Positions 1-11,100 of a stretch of 64,000 nucleotides of DNA are shown here, piece after piece (position 1 is the stretch's first letter; each line of letters starts with the position of its first letter). The notes under the pieces were generated by a model. The model was not told the DNA's origin. It did not search any database and saw only the letters and a program-made list of their open reading frames with translations. Source of the DNA: Arcuatula senhousia (lineage: Eukaryota; Mollusca; Bivalvia; Mytilida; Mytilidae); NCBI GenBank assembly GCA_963971305.1, contig OZ020309.1:8921001-8985000 (forward strand), written 5' to 3'. A program made the position numbers and the translations under genes.

Positions 1-212
1 CAGCGGCCATGTTTTTTGACGTATCAAAAATCCCAACGCAAACTTTTTGCACAATACCCTAAGGAACAACCATATCAAGTTTGGCTGCAATTGGCCAAGC
101 AATTTCAGAGAAGAAGATGTTTGAAAAAAGCTAACAGACGACGGACGGACGACGGACGCAAAGTGATAGCAATAGCTCACATGACCCTTCGGGTCAGGTG
201 AGCTAAAAACTA
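1..212 (+). repeat. Family A repeat, 3' end only
   Basis: Truncated by the window start. Ends with GACGG microsatellite, AGTGATAGCAATAGCTCAC and the hairpin TGACCCTTCGGGTCA followed by GGTGAGCTAAAAA, the invariant 3' end of family A. Confidence 0.8.
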
Positions 213-767
213 GAGGCTCACCTTGTATTCAATGATACTTATATGCTGGATATTTTAAAGAAGGACTGCTACTCTGTGGAAATATCAATTTTAATGTTCT
301 AAGGGAAACAACTCCTATCAAGAAAGGTCTTACAACTTTGATCCCATTAAATAATTTTTAGATTTTTATGTGCTTAACCATATGCAATTTAAATTTTTCA
401 AATATCTTGTATTGTTTTCAAGATATAAGTCTTAAAAGAGCAAAATTTGAAAAAAAAACAAGAAAAAGGGCAATAACTCCTACAACCATTGTCAGATCTT
501 CTTCAAAACTTCAGGGCAGGTAGATCTTTATGTGCTGATCATTATTACCCAAATAGAATTTTAATATCTGTTACCATTTTTGAATAATTTTTGCAAAAAA
601 CTGCAATTTACCCTTATGTTCTATTTTTAGCCATGGCGGCCATGTTTTTTGTCGAATAAAAAATTTGAACGATGATTTTGTAGACCACATACTACTGATC
701 AACCCTACCAAGTGTCATTTCATTTGACTAAGCAGTTTCAGAGAAGAAGATTTTTGAAAAGTTTAAC
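213..767 (+). repeat. Family A repeat body without a 3' end
   Basis: Begins with a degraded AGAGGCTCACCTT start, then monomer-like text (AACTCCTATCAAG, CAACTTTGATCCC, AGCCATGGCGGCCATG, GAGAAGAAGA) and stops where the next copy begins. No coding signal. Confidence 0.6.
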
Positions 768-2012
768 AAACTAGAGGCTCCCAGGAGCCTGAATGGCTCA
801 CCTGATCTCTTATGCTAAAGCCTCTTACGTAGTGTGCAACATGGTCTACATGTACTTGGTAAGTAACATTAAAGAGACTAGTTAGGAAAGAAAACACTTT
901 TAAGACCAAGAATACAAAGTTAATACAAAGCTTTCCATTTGAAAAGAAAACCAAAAAACAAACATATTAAGTTAAAATTGATTGAAAACACTTTAAAGAA
1001 TGATCTGACAATTTTGACCCTGAAATCATTATTGTAGATCTTAATGAGATAAACAATTTTGCAATGCTAACTATTCCTCTAACTCTTATGGCTTTTAAGG
1101 TTAAGTCCAAAAACTGTGAAAATGGTCAATTTTGACGATTAAGGGGAAATAACTCCTATAAGGAGTTGTCCCACAACTTTGACTCAATGGAGAGTTTTGT
1201 AAAGCTTTTGATGCTGAAGAAGGAGTGTTGCTTCGGATTTTCTCTATCTCTTATACTTTTTGAGCAATAAGCTAAAAACTATGGTCTGACCCCTTGTTCT
1301 ATTTTTAGTAACGGTGGCCATGTTGGTTGGTCAACGTTCACAAATTTCAAACACTTGGTAAAGGACATCCTAAAGATCAAGTGTATAAAGTTTCAAAGCA
1401 ATTCCACCAGTGGTTTTCGAGAAAAAGTTTTTTAAAAATCAGTTAAAATTGATAGAAAAATCAGTTAAAGGGGGATAATTCTTAAACGGTTGATCTGACA
1501 ATTTTGACCCTGAAATCATTTTTGTAGATCTCAATGGGCTGAAAAATTTTGCAATGCTCACTTTTCCTCTAGCACTTACAGTTTTCAAGATAAAGTCCAA
1601 AAACTGTGAAAATGGTCAATTTTGACGATTAAGGGGAAATAACTCCAATAAGGAGTCCTACCACAACTTTGACTCAATGGAGAGTTTTGAAGAGCTTTTA
1701 ATGCTGAAGAAGGAATGTTCTTCGGATTTTATCTGTCTCTTATACTTTTTGAGCTATAAGCTAAAAACTATTGTTGACCCCCCCCACCTGTTCTATTTTA
1801 GTAACGGCAGCCATGTTGGTTGGTCGACGTTCACAAATTTCACAAACTTGGTAGAGGACATCCTAAAGATTAAGTGTACAAATTTTAAAGCGATCCCATC
1901 GGTGGTTTCAGAGAAGAAGATGTTTGAAGAAAAGTTAACGGATGACGGACGGGCGGACGGACGGACGACGGACGCTTAATGAACCGTCGGGCCAGGTGAG
2001 CTAAAAACTAGT
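768..2012 (+). repeat. Family A repeat, complete copy
   Basis: Starts AGAGGCTCCCAGGAGCC, ends GGTGAGCTAAAAA; about 480-bp halves repeat internally (TCAATTTTGACGATTAAGGG at 1126 and 1606). Contains a GACGG/ACGG microsatellite just before the 3' hairpin. CTAG stands at both ends (possible duplication). Confidence 0.8.
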
Positions 2013-2898
2013 TATTTTGGCCCAAAAGTGAAAATTCATTAATTTAAACCATTTTTGAAGTGTCAGGATGATATAAAATTGATCAATACACCAAAAATAA
2101 AGCATTTTTCATGTAGTGCTGCTATCCAGCTATACATACACAAATTTAAGAGTAAAACAAACCAATTGTAATATTTGCCTATTCATAGGGCCAAATATGG
2201 GGTTTCATGGCTCTGGTCCTTTCATTGGGAACAAAAACTCGCAAAAAAATACCCTTAAAAATAATGCTTTTTTTAAAGTACAAATGTAATTATTGTAACA
2301 AAAAATCATCAAAATAGGTAGACCCCAAATCGCCCTCTGAAATTGAAACAGGGAAAAATGACAAAGAGTTGCACATAGTAGTGCTAAGGATATCCTGATA
2401 AAAAATTATTTTAACCCTCAAAAACAACTTCCAATTGGCTTGAAAAACAGGAAATAGATATGGTAGTGACCTGGAAAGTAGAGAAACAGTACAACTGATC
2501 ATGCTAAGGATGTGTAGCAAAATTTGAAATAAATCCCTTCAACAGAAGCCAAGAAATCTGTTGGGACAGATGGACAAGGTGATTGCAATATAGCTCATTT
2601 TCTAACGATTGGGGGGGAGGGGGGGCGTATAACAATTTCAGCAAAATCAGCATGTTCTGTTTGTCCAATTGCATGTATTTTGGAAAAAAGGGGAAAAATT
2701 CCACTTCTGCATCAAAGTTCAGAAGAAATGGTCTGAGAATCTTCATTATGAGCACTTATACTTTTACATGTATACAATTATGTATTTTGTATCATGGTTT
2801 TTAACCTTGTCTTTTAGCTGTGTCCATCCCTGTTTGTTGTCCTCTTCTAAGATGTTGTCAGCTGATGAAAGAAAATCCTAAAATTAATCAAAGAGATA
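2013..2898. other. Intergenic/intronic stretch, no recognised content
   Basis: AT-rich, with a G-run (2609-2626) and short minus-strand open frames that have no family resemblance and no splice-bounded coding pattern. I see no gene or clear repeat here. Confidence 0.5.
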
Positions 2899-2899
2899 T

Positions 2900-3464
2900 T
2901 ATAGTCCATTTGAGTTATATAAATCAACGAAAATTCTTAAAAAAATTTTTGTCTCTCAAATAAAATTTATTTTTTAAACACAAATAACCTTTTTATTAGT
3001 ATATGAACTCTGATTACAAAAACCAAGATGTAATCTTTAAAAACAAAAAAAGTTTTCCATATGGTCTTATGCTACATATTTCACCAATTTTAATAATACC
3101 TAAAATGGTGTGTTTATCTGACGGAACAGCCAGGTGTTGAGACCACCTGAACATAATTGAAAGGACTAACAATAGAAGATTAGATGACCAATTAGCTCCA
3201 CAAAGGATTTTTAAAGGTATACGGAGCAAATGCTGTTCCTGGTCACTAGGTTGTACTCCCATGGATTTCTATGAACTTTTGGTCCATTTTTACTATTAAG
3301 GTCTATGGAAAACATTTTTATTAATAATGCAAAAATTTTGAATTTTTTTGCCTGAGTTCGTATGCCATTAAAAAGTCATGACATACTAAAATAGTTAAAA
3401 TATTTTGTAAGACGTAAATTTACAAGCCATTTTTCGTTGATTTATAACACTCAAACGGACTATA
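2900..3464. mobile_element. Non-autonomous inverted-repeat element (~565 bp)
   Basis: Left end TATAGTCCATTTGAGTTATA and right end CACTCAAACGGACTATA are inverted, extending through AAATCAACGAAAA / TTTTCGTTGATTT for about 34 bp with few mismatches. No transposase. Possible TA target duplication. Confidence 0.7.
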
Positions 3465-3559
3465 AAATAAAACATAGAAACAAATAACATTTCCCTAGTA
3501 AAGGAGGTAACAAGGTAAACTTGATTTATCAGAGGAAATTGACATGCTTTCATTTCTGA

Positions 3560-4274
3560 GTTAAAAAGAATGTCGTCATGGGGGCATAAAAAGGGGAAGA
3601 CCTAAAAAATCATGCCAATCAATCATTAACTTGTAAGGAACATTATTGTAAATTTCAAAGCAATCAGTCAACCAGAACTAAAGTTATTGTGGAAAACAAA
3701 TAAAAGTTTCATTTTTTACTCCCTTTCCGGCCACTAATTTTCAAACGAAAAAAAAAAATAAACCCCACCCTTCCTTTTATTATAAGTAACGTTACTGTAC
3801 AGTTTCATAGCATTTGGTTGAATAGAACAAAAGTTAATGTGGAAACAAATAATAGTCACCTTTTTTGCCCTTGAGGGCACCTTATGTCTAACAGAATTAA
3901 GAATATAAAATGATCCCAAAATTAGAGGTGCACAACTGTAATATATCTGTAGTTCTTGTGAAACAAGACCAATCGATGTCTGGCCCTGCGTCGCACGGCA
4001 AAACGTTGAACCCTGTACGTTCTAGGCCCAATATGGACAGTCAAAATATTTTGACACTTGCATCCTATGGTGGACTTACAAAGCATATTTGTCACATGCC
4101 ACCCAATATTGTAAAAATATAGAAAAAAAATAGTTTCTGTTTTTCTCTCCTTTTGGTCCCTTTATTGCTAAACAGAAAAGGTGGGTCAAGAAAAAATTGT
4201 ATCCTCCATTTTGTATCCAAAATATGACCAAAATTAACTTGTAAAAAAAATTTCAAAATCGGACCATAAATAAA
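3560..4274 (+). repeat. Family B/D repeat, left part, interrupted by family A
   Basis: Monomers with TTTCATAGCATTTGGTTGAA and AAAAGTTA-TGTGGAAAC; then a D-like stretch (GTTGAACCCTGTACGTTC, TATGGTGGACTTACAAAG) also found at 51600. The sequence resumes as family B after 5757. Confidence 0.65.
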
Positions 4275-5757
4275 CAAGAGGCTCCCAGGAGCCTGAATCG
4301 CTCACCTGGTTTAATGTCAACCCTTTGAAGACTTTTGTATAGCTAAATGAGCTGAATGTTTAAGCAATAAAAAGCTTTTCTCTATCTGCAATAGTTTTCA
4401 TTCCAATGCAAAAGACACTATTTTTCACCTTTAAAGGGGTCATCTGACAACTTTGACCATATGGAGACTTTTGTAGAGCTAAATGAGCTGAACATTTAAG
4501 CAAAAAACAGCTTTTCTCTATCTGCAATAATATTCATTCTATAGGCCAAAAACTCTATTTTTTGCCTAAAAGGGGCCATAACCCCTATAAGGGGTCATCT
4601 GACAACTTTGACCTTATGGAGACTTTTGTAGAGCTAAATGAGCTGAACATTTAAGCAAGAAACAGCTTTTCTCTATCTGCAATAGTTTTCATTCTATAGG
4701 CCAAAAACACTATTTTTTGCCTTTAAGGGGCCGTAACCCCTATAAGGGGTCATCTGACAACTTCGACCCTATGGCGGCTTGTGTAGAGCTAAACGAGCTG
4801 AACATTTAAGCAAGCAACAGCTTTTCTCTATCTGCAATAGTTTTCATTCTATAGGCGAAAAACTCTATTTTTTGCCTTTAAGGGGCCATAACCCCTATAA
4901 GGGGTCATCTGACAACTTTGACCTTATGGAGACTTTTGTAGAGCTTAATGAGCTGAACATTTAAGCAAGCAACAGCTTCTCTCTATCTGCAATAGTTTTC
5001 ATTCTATAGGCCAAAAACACTATTTTTTGCCTTTAAGGGGCCGTAACCCCTATAAGGGGTCATCTGACAACTTCGACCCTATGGAGGCTTGTGTAGAGCT
5101 AAATGAGCTGAACATTTAAGCAAGCAACAGCTTTTCTCTATCTGCAATAGTTTTCATTCTATAGGCCAAAAACTCTATTTTTTGCCTTTAAGAGGCCGTA
5201 ACCCCTATAAGGGGTCATCTGACAACTTTGACCTTATGGAGACTTTTGTAGAGCTTAATGAGCTGAACATTTAAGCAAGCAACAGCTTCTCTCTATCTGC
5301 AATAGTTTTCATTCCATAGGCCAAAAACATGAAAAAATGCTATTTTTTACCTTTAAGGGGCCGTAACTCCCATAAGGCATCATCTGACAACTTCGACTCA
5401 ATGGAGACTTTTGTAGAGCTTTTGTGCTGAAGCAGTAGCGTGGCATCAGATTTCATCTATCTCTTATACTTTTTGATTTACAAGCCAAAAACAGTAGTCT
5501 GACCCCCCTGGTCTATTTTTAGCAACGGCGGCCATGTTTTTCGACAAATCAAAAATCCCCACATCAGTTCTGTGGGGGATACCCTAAAGTACCACCAGAC
5601 CAAATTTGGTTTGAATCTGTGCAGCCGTTTCAGAGGAGAAGAAGTTTGAAGAACAGTTAACGATGGGACGACGACGACGGACGACGACGACGACGACGAC
5701 GACGGACGCCAAGTGATGGCAATAGCTCACATGGCCTTTGGCCAGGTGAGCTAAAAA
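4275..5757 (+). repeat. Family A repeat, copy inserted in family B
   Basis: CAAGAGGCTCCCAGGAGCC start; about seven monomers of roughly 150 bp with CCTATAAGGGGTCATCTGAC; (GAC)n microsatellite 5669-5703; ends in hairpin TGGCCTTTGGCCA and GGTGAGCTAAAAA. The flanks AAATAAA and GTCACATTTTTG rejoin into a family B monomer. Confidence 0.85.
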
Positions 5758-6976
5758 TGTCACATTTTTGTCCCTTTTGGGCCCCTCTATCCTTAACAAA
5801 AAGAGAAGGGACACCCAAAATCATCCCCACCCTTTAATTTATGGTGAGTAACACTACTGTAAAGTTTCATAGCATTTGGTCAACCAAAACAAGTTATTGT
5901 GGAAACAAATAAAAAAGTTTTTTTTTTTGCCCCTTTTGGGCCTCTGATTTCTAAACGAAAAAAAGAGGGGACACACAAAATTAGCCCAACAGTTCCTTTT
6001 ATGGTAAGTAACATTACTGTAAAGTTTCATATCATTTGGTCAACCAGAACAAAAGTTATTGTGGAAAAAATTTAAAAAGTCGCTTTTTTGGCCCCCTTTG
6101 GGCCTCTAATTTCTAAATGATAAAAGAGGGGACACCAAAAATCAGCCCAACCCTTCCTTTTATGATAAGTAACATTACTGTAAAGTTTCTAAGCATTTGG
6201 TCAACCAGAACAAAAGTTATTGTGGAAACAAATAAAAAAGTCACTTTTTTGGTCCCTTTAGGGCCCCTAATTTCTAAACGAAAAAAGAGGGGACACCCAA
6301 AATCAGCCCAACCCTTCCTTTTATGGTAAGTAACATTACTGTAAAGTTTCATAGCATTTGGTCAACCAGAACAAAAGTTATTGTGGAAAAAATTTAAAAA
6401 GTCGCTTTTTTGGCCCCTTTGGGCCTCTAATTTCTAAACGAAAAAAGAGGGGACACCAAAAGTCAGCCCAACTCTTCCTTTTATGATAAGTAACATTACT
6501 GTAAAGTTTCTAAGCATTTGGTCAACCAGAACAAAAGTTATTGTGGAAACAAATAAAAAAGTCACTTTTTTTGTCCCTTTAGGGCCCCTAATTTCTAAAC
6601 GAAAAAAGAGGGGACACCCAAAATCAGCCCAACCCTTCCTTTTATGGTAAGTAACATTACTGTAAAGTTTCATAGCATTTGGTCAACCAGAACAAAAGTT
6701 ATTGTGGAAAAAAATTTAAAAGTCGCTTTTTTGGCCCCTTTTGGGCCCCTAATTTCTAAACTAAATTATAAAATGACCCCAAAAGGGGAGGTGCACATCT
6801 TCAATATATCTGTAATCATTGTGTAAAATTTCAGAAAGATCTAGTGTTTGAATTTTGAGATTCAGTTTACACAAGACATGCACCCCATATCGGGACGGAC
6901 GGACAGACGGACGGACGGACGGACGGACAGAGTGACCCGACTACTAGACCTGCTTTCGCCTTCGGCGACGCAGGTA
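5758..6976 (+). repeat. Family B tandem array with 321-bp higher-order unit
   Basis: 160-161 bp monomers (ACATTACTG at 6011, 6172, 6333, 6493, 6654). Alternate monomers share private variants (GATAAGTAAC with TTTCTAAGCATT at 6172 and 6493), so the real unit is a 321-bp dimer. Ends in ACGG microsatellite 6893-6930 and hairpin CCTGCTTTCGCCTTCGGCGA + CGCAGG. Confidence 0.85.
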
Positions 6977-7851
6977 AAAATTCAGAAAGAAATAGAGTTT
7001 GGTCTCAGATTACACTAGACAGACACCTCAATAGCGCTACAAAAGGACAGACGGACAGAAGGACAGAGTGACCCAACTCCAAGATCTGCTTTCACCTTCA
7101 GCGACACAGGTAAAAATAATTAGTCCGGTTGCTTAACAGTAGGATTAAGATAAGCATCAGATCTGGATTATAAGGCATCCCACCATATGAAGCCCACCTG
7201 AAGCTACATACTAAATATTTAAAGCCTACAAATAATAGAAACTGAGAAATCTGTTATGAATTTTTATCCATTTTTGACCCTCTTTAAAAAAAATCTAAGT
7301 TGGCTCATTTAATAGGAAGTAGATAAGTTGCAAGCCTGAAAACATATCCCACTATATGAAACCCCTACCTGAACCTGGATACCAAAAATCAATAGCCTAG
7401 GATTAATAGTAGCTGAGAAATCTGTAAGGAAAAAATTTCTATATTTGACTCCAAAAAAATTGCAAGTCAGCTGAGAAATCTGTTAACAAAAACAGTGTGA
7501 GGGACACAAGCACAGAGGCCCAGCATTTCTATGTTCCCACTCTGTGTTGCAGGGAGAGACAATAAAAGACCTTGTGTATAATATTGAGAATCTATTCAAG
7601 ACGGCGTGATCAGGTTTTAATATCTATAATTTTTTCTTTGTCAGCCACATATTAAGCTGCTTTCACAAGATCACCTTCCTTTTTCCTCTACCTTTTTCAA
7701 AAGCGAAATTTTTGCAATCGATTTTCCTTCAAAAGACAGGTAATAGTTAAAAGCCAAAAGGTTCCAAAAAGAGATCAAAGTTTTTGTCTGAAGCAAAATC
7801 AGATGACCAGTTTCAGGGAAAAACTGATCGTGTGTATGCAGCTTTACTTAC
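6977..7851. other. Intron tract of degenerate family B/H repeats
   Basis: A truncated second family B end (ACAGACGG, AGATCTGCTTTCACC) to 7113, then family H monomers (AAGCATCAGATCTGGATTA, CTGAGAAATCTGTTA). 7500-7851 is unique AT-rich intron leading to the GAIN donor. No GPS or transmembrane exon recognised. Confidence 0.55.
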
Positions 7852-7970
7852 ATCAAGTTGGTTATTTGTCACAGTATCAGTTCTAAGAGCAGAATATTCA
7901 GCCACATTACTTACATCAAGTTGGTTATTTGTCACAGTATCAGTTCTAAGAGCAGAATATTCAGCCACAT
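7845..7970. repeat. 63-bp perfect tandem duplication covering an exon end and donor
   Basis: Two head-to-tail copies with no difference that I can see, from TTACTTACATCAAG to GCCACA. Each contains the minus-strand donor GAT/GTAAGT plus 56 bases of coding sequence. The unit is a multiple of three, so use of either donor keeps frame. Identity of the copies means a recent event or an assembly artefact. Confidence 0.9.
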
Positions 7971-8103
7971 CTAGAAGTGTTGTGGTGGTAGTAGTGAGAT
8001 CTCCAGTAGTTAACTTTCCTTGGTCAATGTCAGTCAGGGTTGTCAGACTTTGTAGAATTTGATCAACTACTTCAGTTCCCACTCCTTCCTTAAGCTTATC
8101 AGC
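7852..8103 (-). CDS. GAIN domain first exon with 63-bp internal duplication
   Basis: 84 codons with the distal donor, or 63 codons with the inner donor at 7909-7914 (exon 7915-8103); phase 0 in and out either way; acceptor GTGTCTTTCAG. Encodes ADKLKEGVGTEVVDQILQSL, a TTGDLTTTTTTLLDVAEYSA helix pair, then RTDTVTNNQLD. The helical L-T-x-x-D-L-x-x-T-x-x-x-L-x-x-(V/I)-A pattern is typical of GAIN subdomain A. A perfect 63-bp tandem repeat (21 codons, DVSNVAEYSALRTDTVTNNQ) includes the GTAAGT donor twice. The rest of GAIN, the GPS and 7TM are not in the window. Confidence 0.8.
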
Positions 8104-11100
8104 CTGAAAGACACAAAAAACTTGTCTCAACAGAAAAACACAGAAAAAAAAACAAAGTCATTTCTAGATTTAAATGATTACCCTGCACTATTACACAATC
8201 AAGCACATAATTCAGCTTAAAACTACTGCTAGGGGTTGTCCTAGGCTTGAATTGAAGACCCCCCTGTGACTTTAGGATGAAGAACCACAATAAAAGCACT
8301 GTAAAATTGCTTTTCTTTATTTCAATTTAATAATGTGATTTTCTGTCTTCCATATTCCTTCTGTTTTATATAATGGTATATAACCTGTGTACACCAAACA
8401 CCTGTCTATAATAAACAGGTTTTTTTTCAGTCTGTAAGCTAGGGGTTTGGTTTTGACAGGTGTCACTGTAACAAAAATAAGGACCAACAATCAATTAGTG
8501 TACTGTAACAAATCAGAAAAACTTAGTTTTCATTATTGTATGAGAAGCTGGAAAACTTTTGGAATTCCTTGGAAAGTTTTAGAGTTTTCAAGTCATCGTC
8601 CATTATGGGATTGATGGACAGACAGATGTGCAAATAGGAGGAAAAACATGGAGGGAATGAGTTAGTTAGTTAGTTATTGCTTTACTCCCAAGCAGTGCGA
8701 TTTCGGCTATATCAGGGAGATGAACATAATGAACAAAAAATGATGATGAGGTGGAGGAAATGGGACACAAGGCCAATCGGGTAGGAGAGTTTTGACTGCC
8801 ACTGGAAATAGGAGTGATGGGTAGGGACGGGAAATTTAGCCTCCTGCATGGGGATCCTACGGGTCCTACTCTTACTGAGACCTGCAGCAGGGTTCTTTTA
8901 CGTGCGAGGAACGTGATATTTTTCCCAACAAGGAGCACCACTATGGTTTGCGGTCAGGTTTTCCGCATTATCGCCTGACGACCCCGCATCTCTCAATGTC
9001 AGGGCTGCCCCATTCAACCACCTGGGGCACACACCCCAGTCGCTTTGTGGGCAAAGCGCCCTGACCCCGATGTCAGGTTTCTGAGCACTCTTTAGTGGAC
9101 TTTTACCGACAAGCTTAGCGCTGCTGTGGACCTATTTGCCTCCCGGGCCCCGCACGGGACTGGAGGGAATGAAGAAAAAACTTAGTTTGGTTTAGAGGTA
9201 TTTGCTTACATGCTATTCGGAGATCAGTTTTCAAGAGGTTTTGCCATAATACCTGATCTTTAAGCTCCAGTAAATCTTTTCTAAAACAATTACTGTAGTC
9301 TGGTTCTAACCATTTTCCCCCTGAACAGACTCTAGATACATTTCCTAAAATAAAAAAAAAACCAAGAGTTAACACTAAAAAGTATGTCTCGCCTGCCTGC
9401 ACCATCAGAAACAATAATTCTTTCTTGCTTCCACTATATTTTTGCAATTACATGTATAAAAATTTTCAGTTTCCCAGATCAAAAGGTGTTTATAGATCTT
9501 AAACATTGCTTATATATGTAGTAAAAATAATATATGTCAATCAACTAGAAAATCAAGGTCAAGGCCAAAAGATGGGGATGCAACTGTGCTAAGCTACTAT
9601 TGGGGCATATGCATACCAAATTTCATCAACCTAGGACTTATAGTTCTTGAGATATGGAGGTGCTCGCAAAACCTTACCATTGCTATCATATGCATTGAAA
9701 ATTGTCAAAGTCACTCAACTGGAAATTAAGGTCAAGGTCAAAAGATTGGGATGCAACTGTGCTAAGCTACTACTAGGGCATATGCATACCAAGTTTCATC
9801 AACTTAGGACCATATCACTTTGGTTGAAGAGGTACTTGCCTATTAGCAGGAATGAACCTTTTATCATTCTTCTGTAAGTGATCATCCATGTGGAAAATAT
9901 AGGTCACAACCAGCATCTGAAGCATGCATTATGTGCACCTACCATACCAATATGGTTCATGTGGCACTTGTCAGTAAGCAGGATTGGACTTTTAACCATT
10001 CTTATGTAAAAAGTCATTCATGCTGAAAATATAGGTCACAGCCAACATCCGAAGCATGCATTGTGCTTAGCATCACCAAGTGCACCAAACATACCCAATA
10101 TAGTTCATGTGTGCACATGCCAGTAAGCAGGAATGGACTTTAATCATTATTCTGTAGGTGGTCATCCATGTGGAAAATATAGTTCATATCAAGCATCTGA
10201 AGCATGCATTGTGCTTAAGATCACTAGATGCCCCTACCATACCAATATGGTTGGTGTAGCACTTGTCAGTAAGCTGGAATGGACTTTAACTGTTTTTCTG
10301 TAAGTGATCATCTAACCATGCGGAAAGAAATAGGCAACATCCAGCATCTTAAGCATGCATTATGCGAAGCATCAATAGCTGAATCTGCCATACCAATATG
10401 ATTACTATGGCACTTGTCAGTAAGTGGGACTTTGGAAATATGAGGATTTAGGACAGACAACAGATGGACGGACAAAAAGACCCGAACAATATATGCCGCT
10501 CTACTTTCATAGGTGGGGCATAAAAATATCAAATCCTGTATAGAAGTTCTTTTTGGCTGTGAAAAAATTTCATCATATTTTTGTCACAAGGTATGTGACA
10601 AAAAAATCTGCAAGTTTGTTAATATGTTTATATATGATTTGCGGATGGGTATTGTTGAGTGATTTATTTTTGTGATATCTGTTAATCCGTAAAAATTAAA
10701 TCACAACACAAATACTAGTCTTTAAACCTATACATGTACTAGGTCATATAATCCTAATGGATATTGTATCACACTTAAGAGTTCATTAGCATATTTGAAA
10801 GAAGGTCAAGAGGGCAATGATTTTCTATTGTTTACTTAAACAGGAGATATACCATTAAAATTGTGTCAAAATTATACAAATAAAGTGTTTGTTGTTCTTG
10901 GACAAGAATGCAGTTCACTAATGCACATTAGAGAGCCAGACTGCATTAGACAGTGTTTAAGTGAAATAAACAGTTTAAGGTTCATTGCAATTTTACATCC
11001 ACCAAAGACTTTAAACATTTAAAGTGTTGATTGAGACAATGGATAGACAAATGTCTAGCTTCACTTATTTAGGGGCTCCCACAGGGTACAGCCCTCAGGT

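Noticed and set aside
3014..3262. 82-codon minus-strand open frame
   Set aside because: Lies inside the inverted-repeat element 2900-3464 and shows no transposase or other motif.
6113..6673. Paired minus-strand open frames of 79 codons that are nearly identical
   Set aside because: They are the two copies of the 321-bp family B dimer; the frame is a by-product of the tandem repeat.
9222..9252. Alternative donor GTAAGC 30 bases after the chosen end of HRM exon 2
   Set aside because: Better consensus, but it leaves phase 1 while the GAIN exon begins in phase 0; the GTATTA donor gives a clean join.
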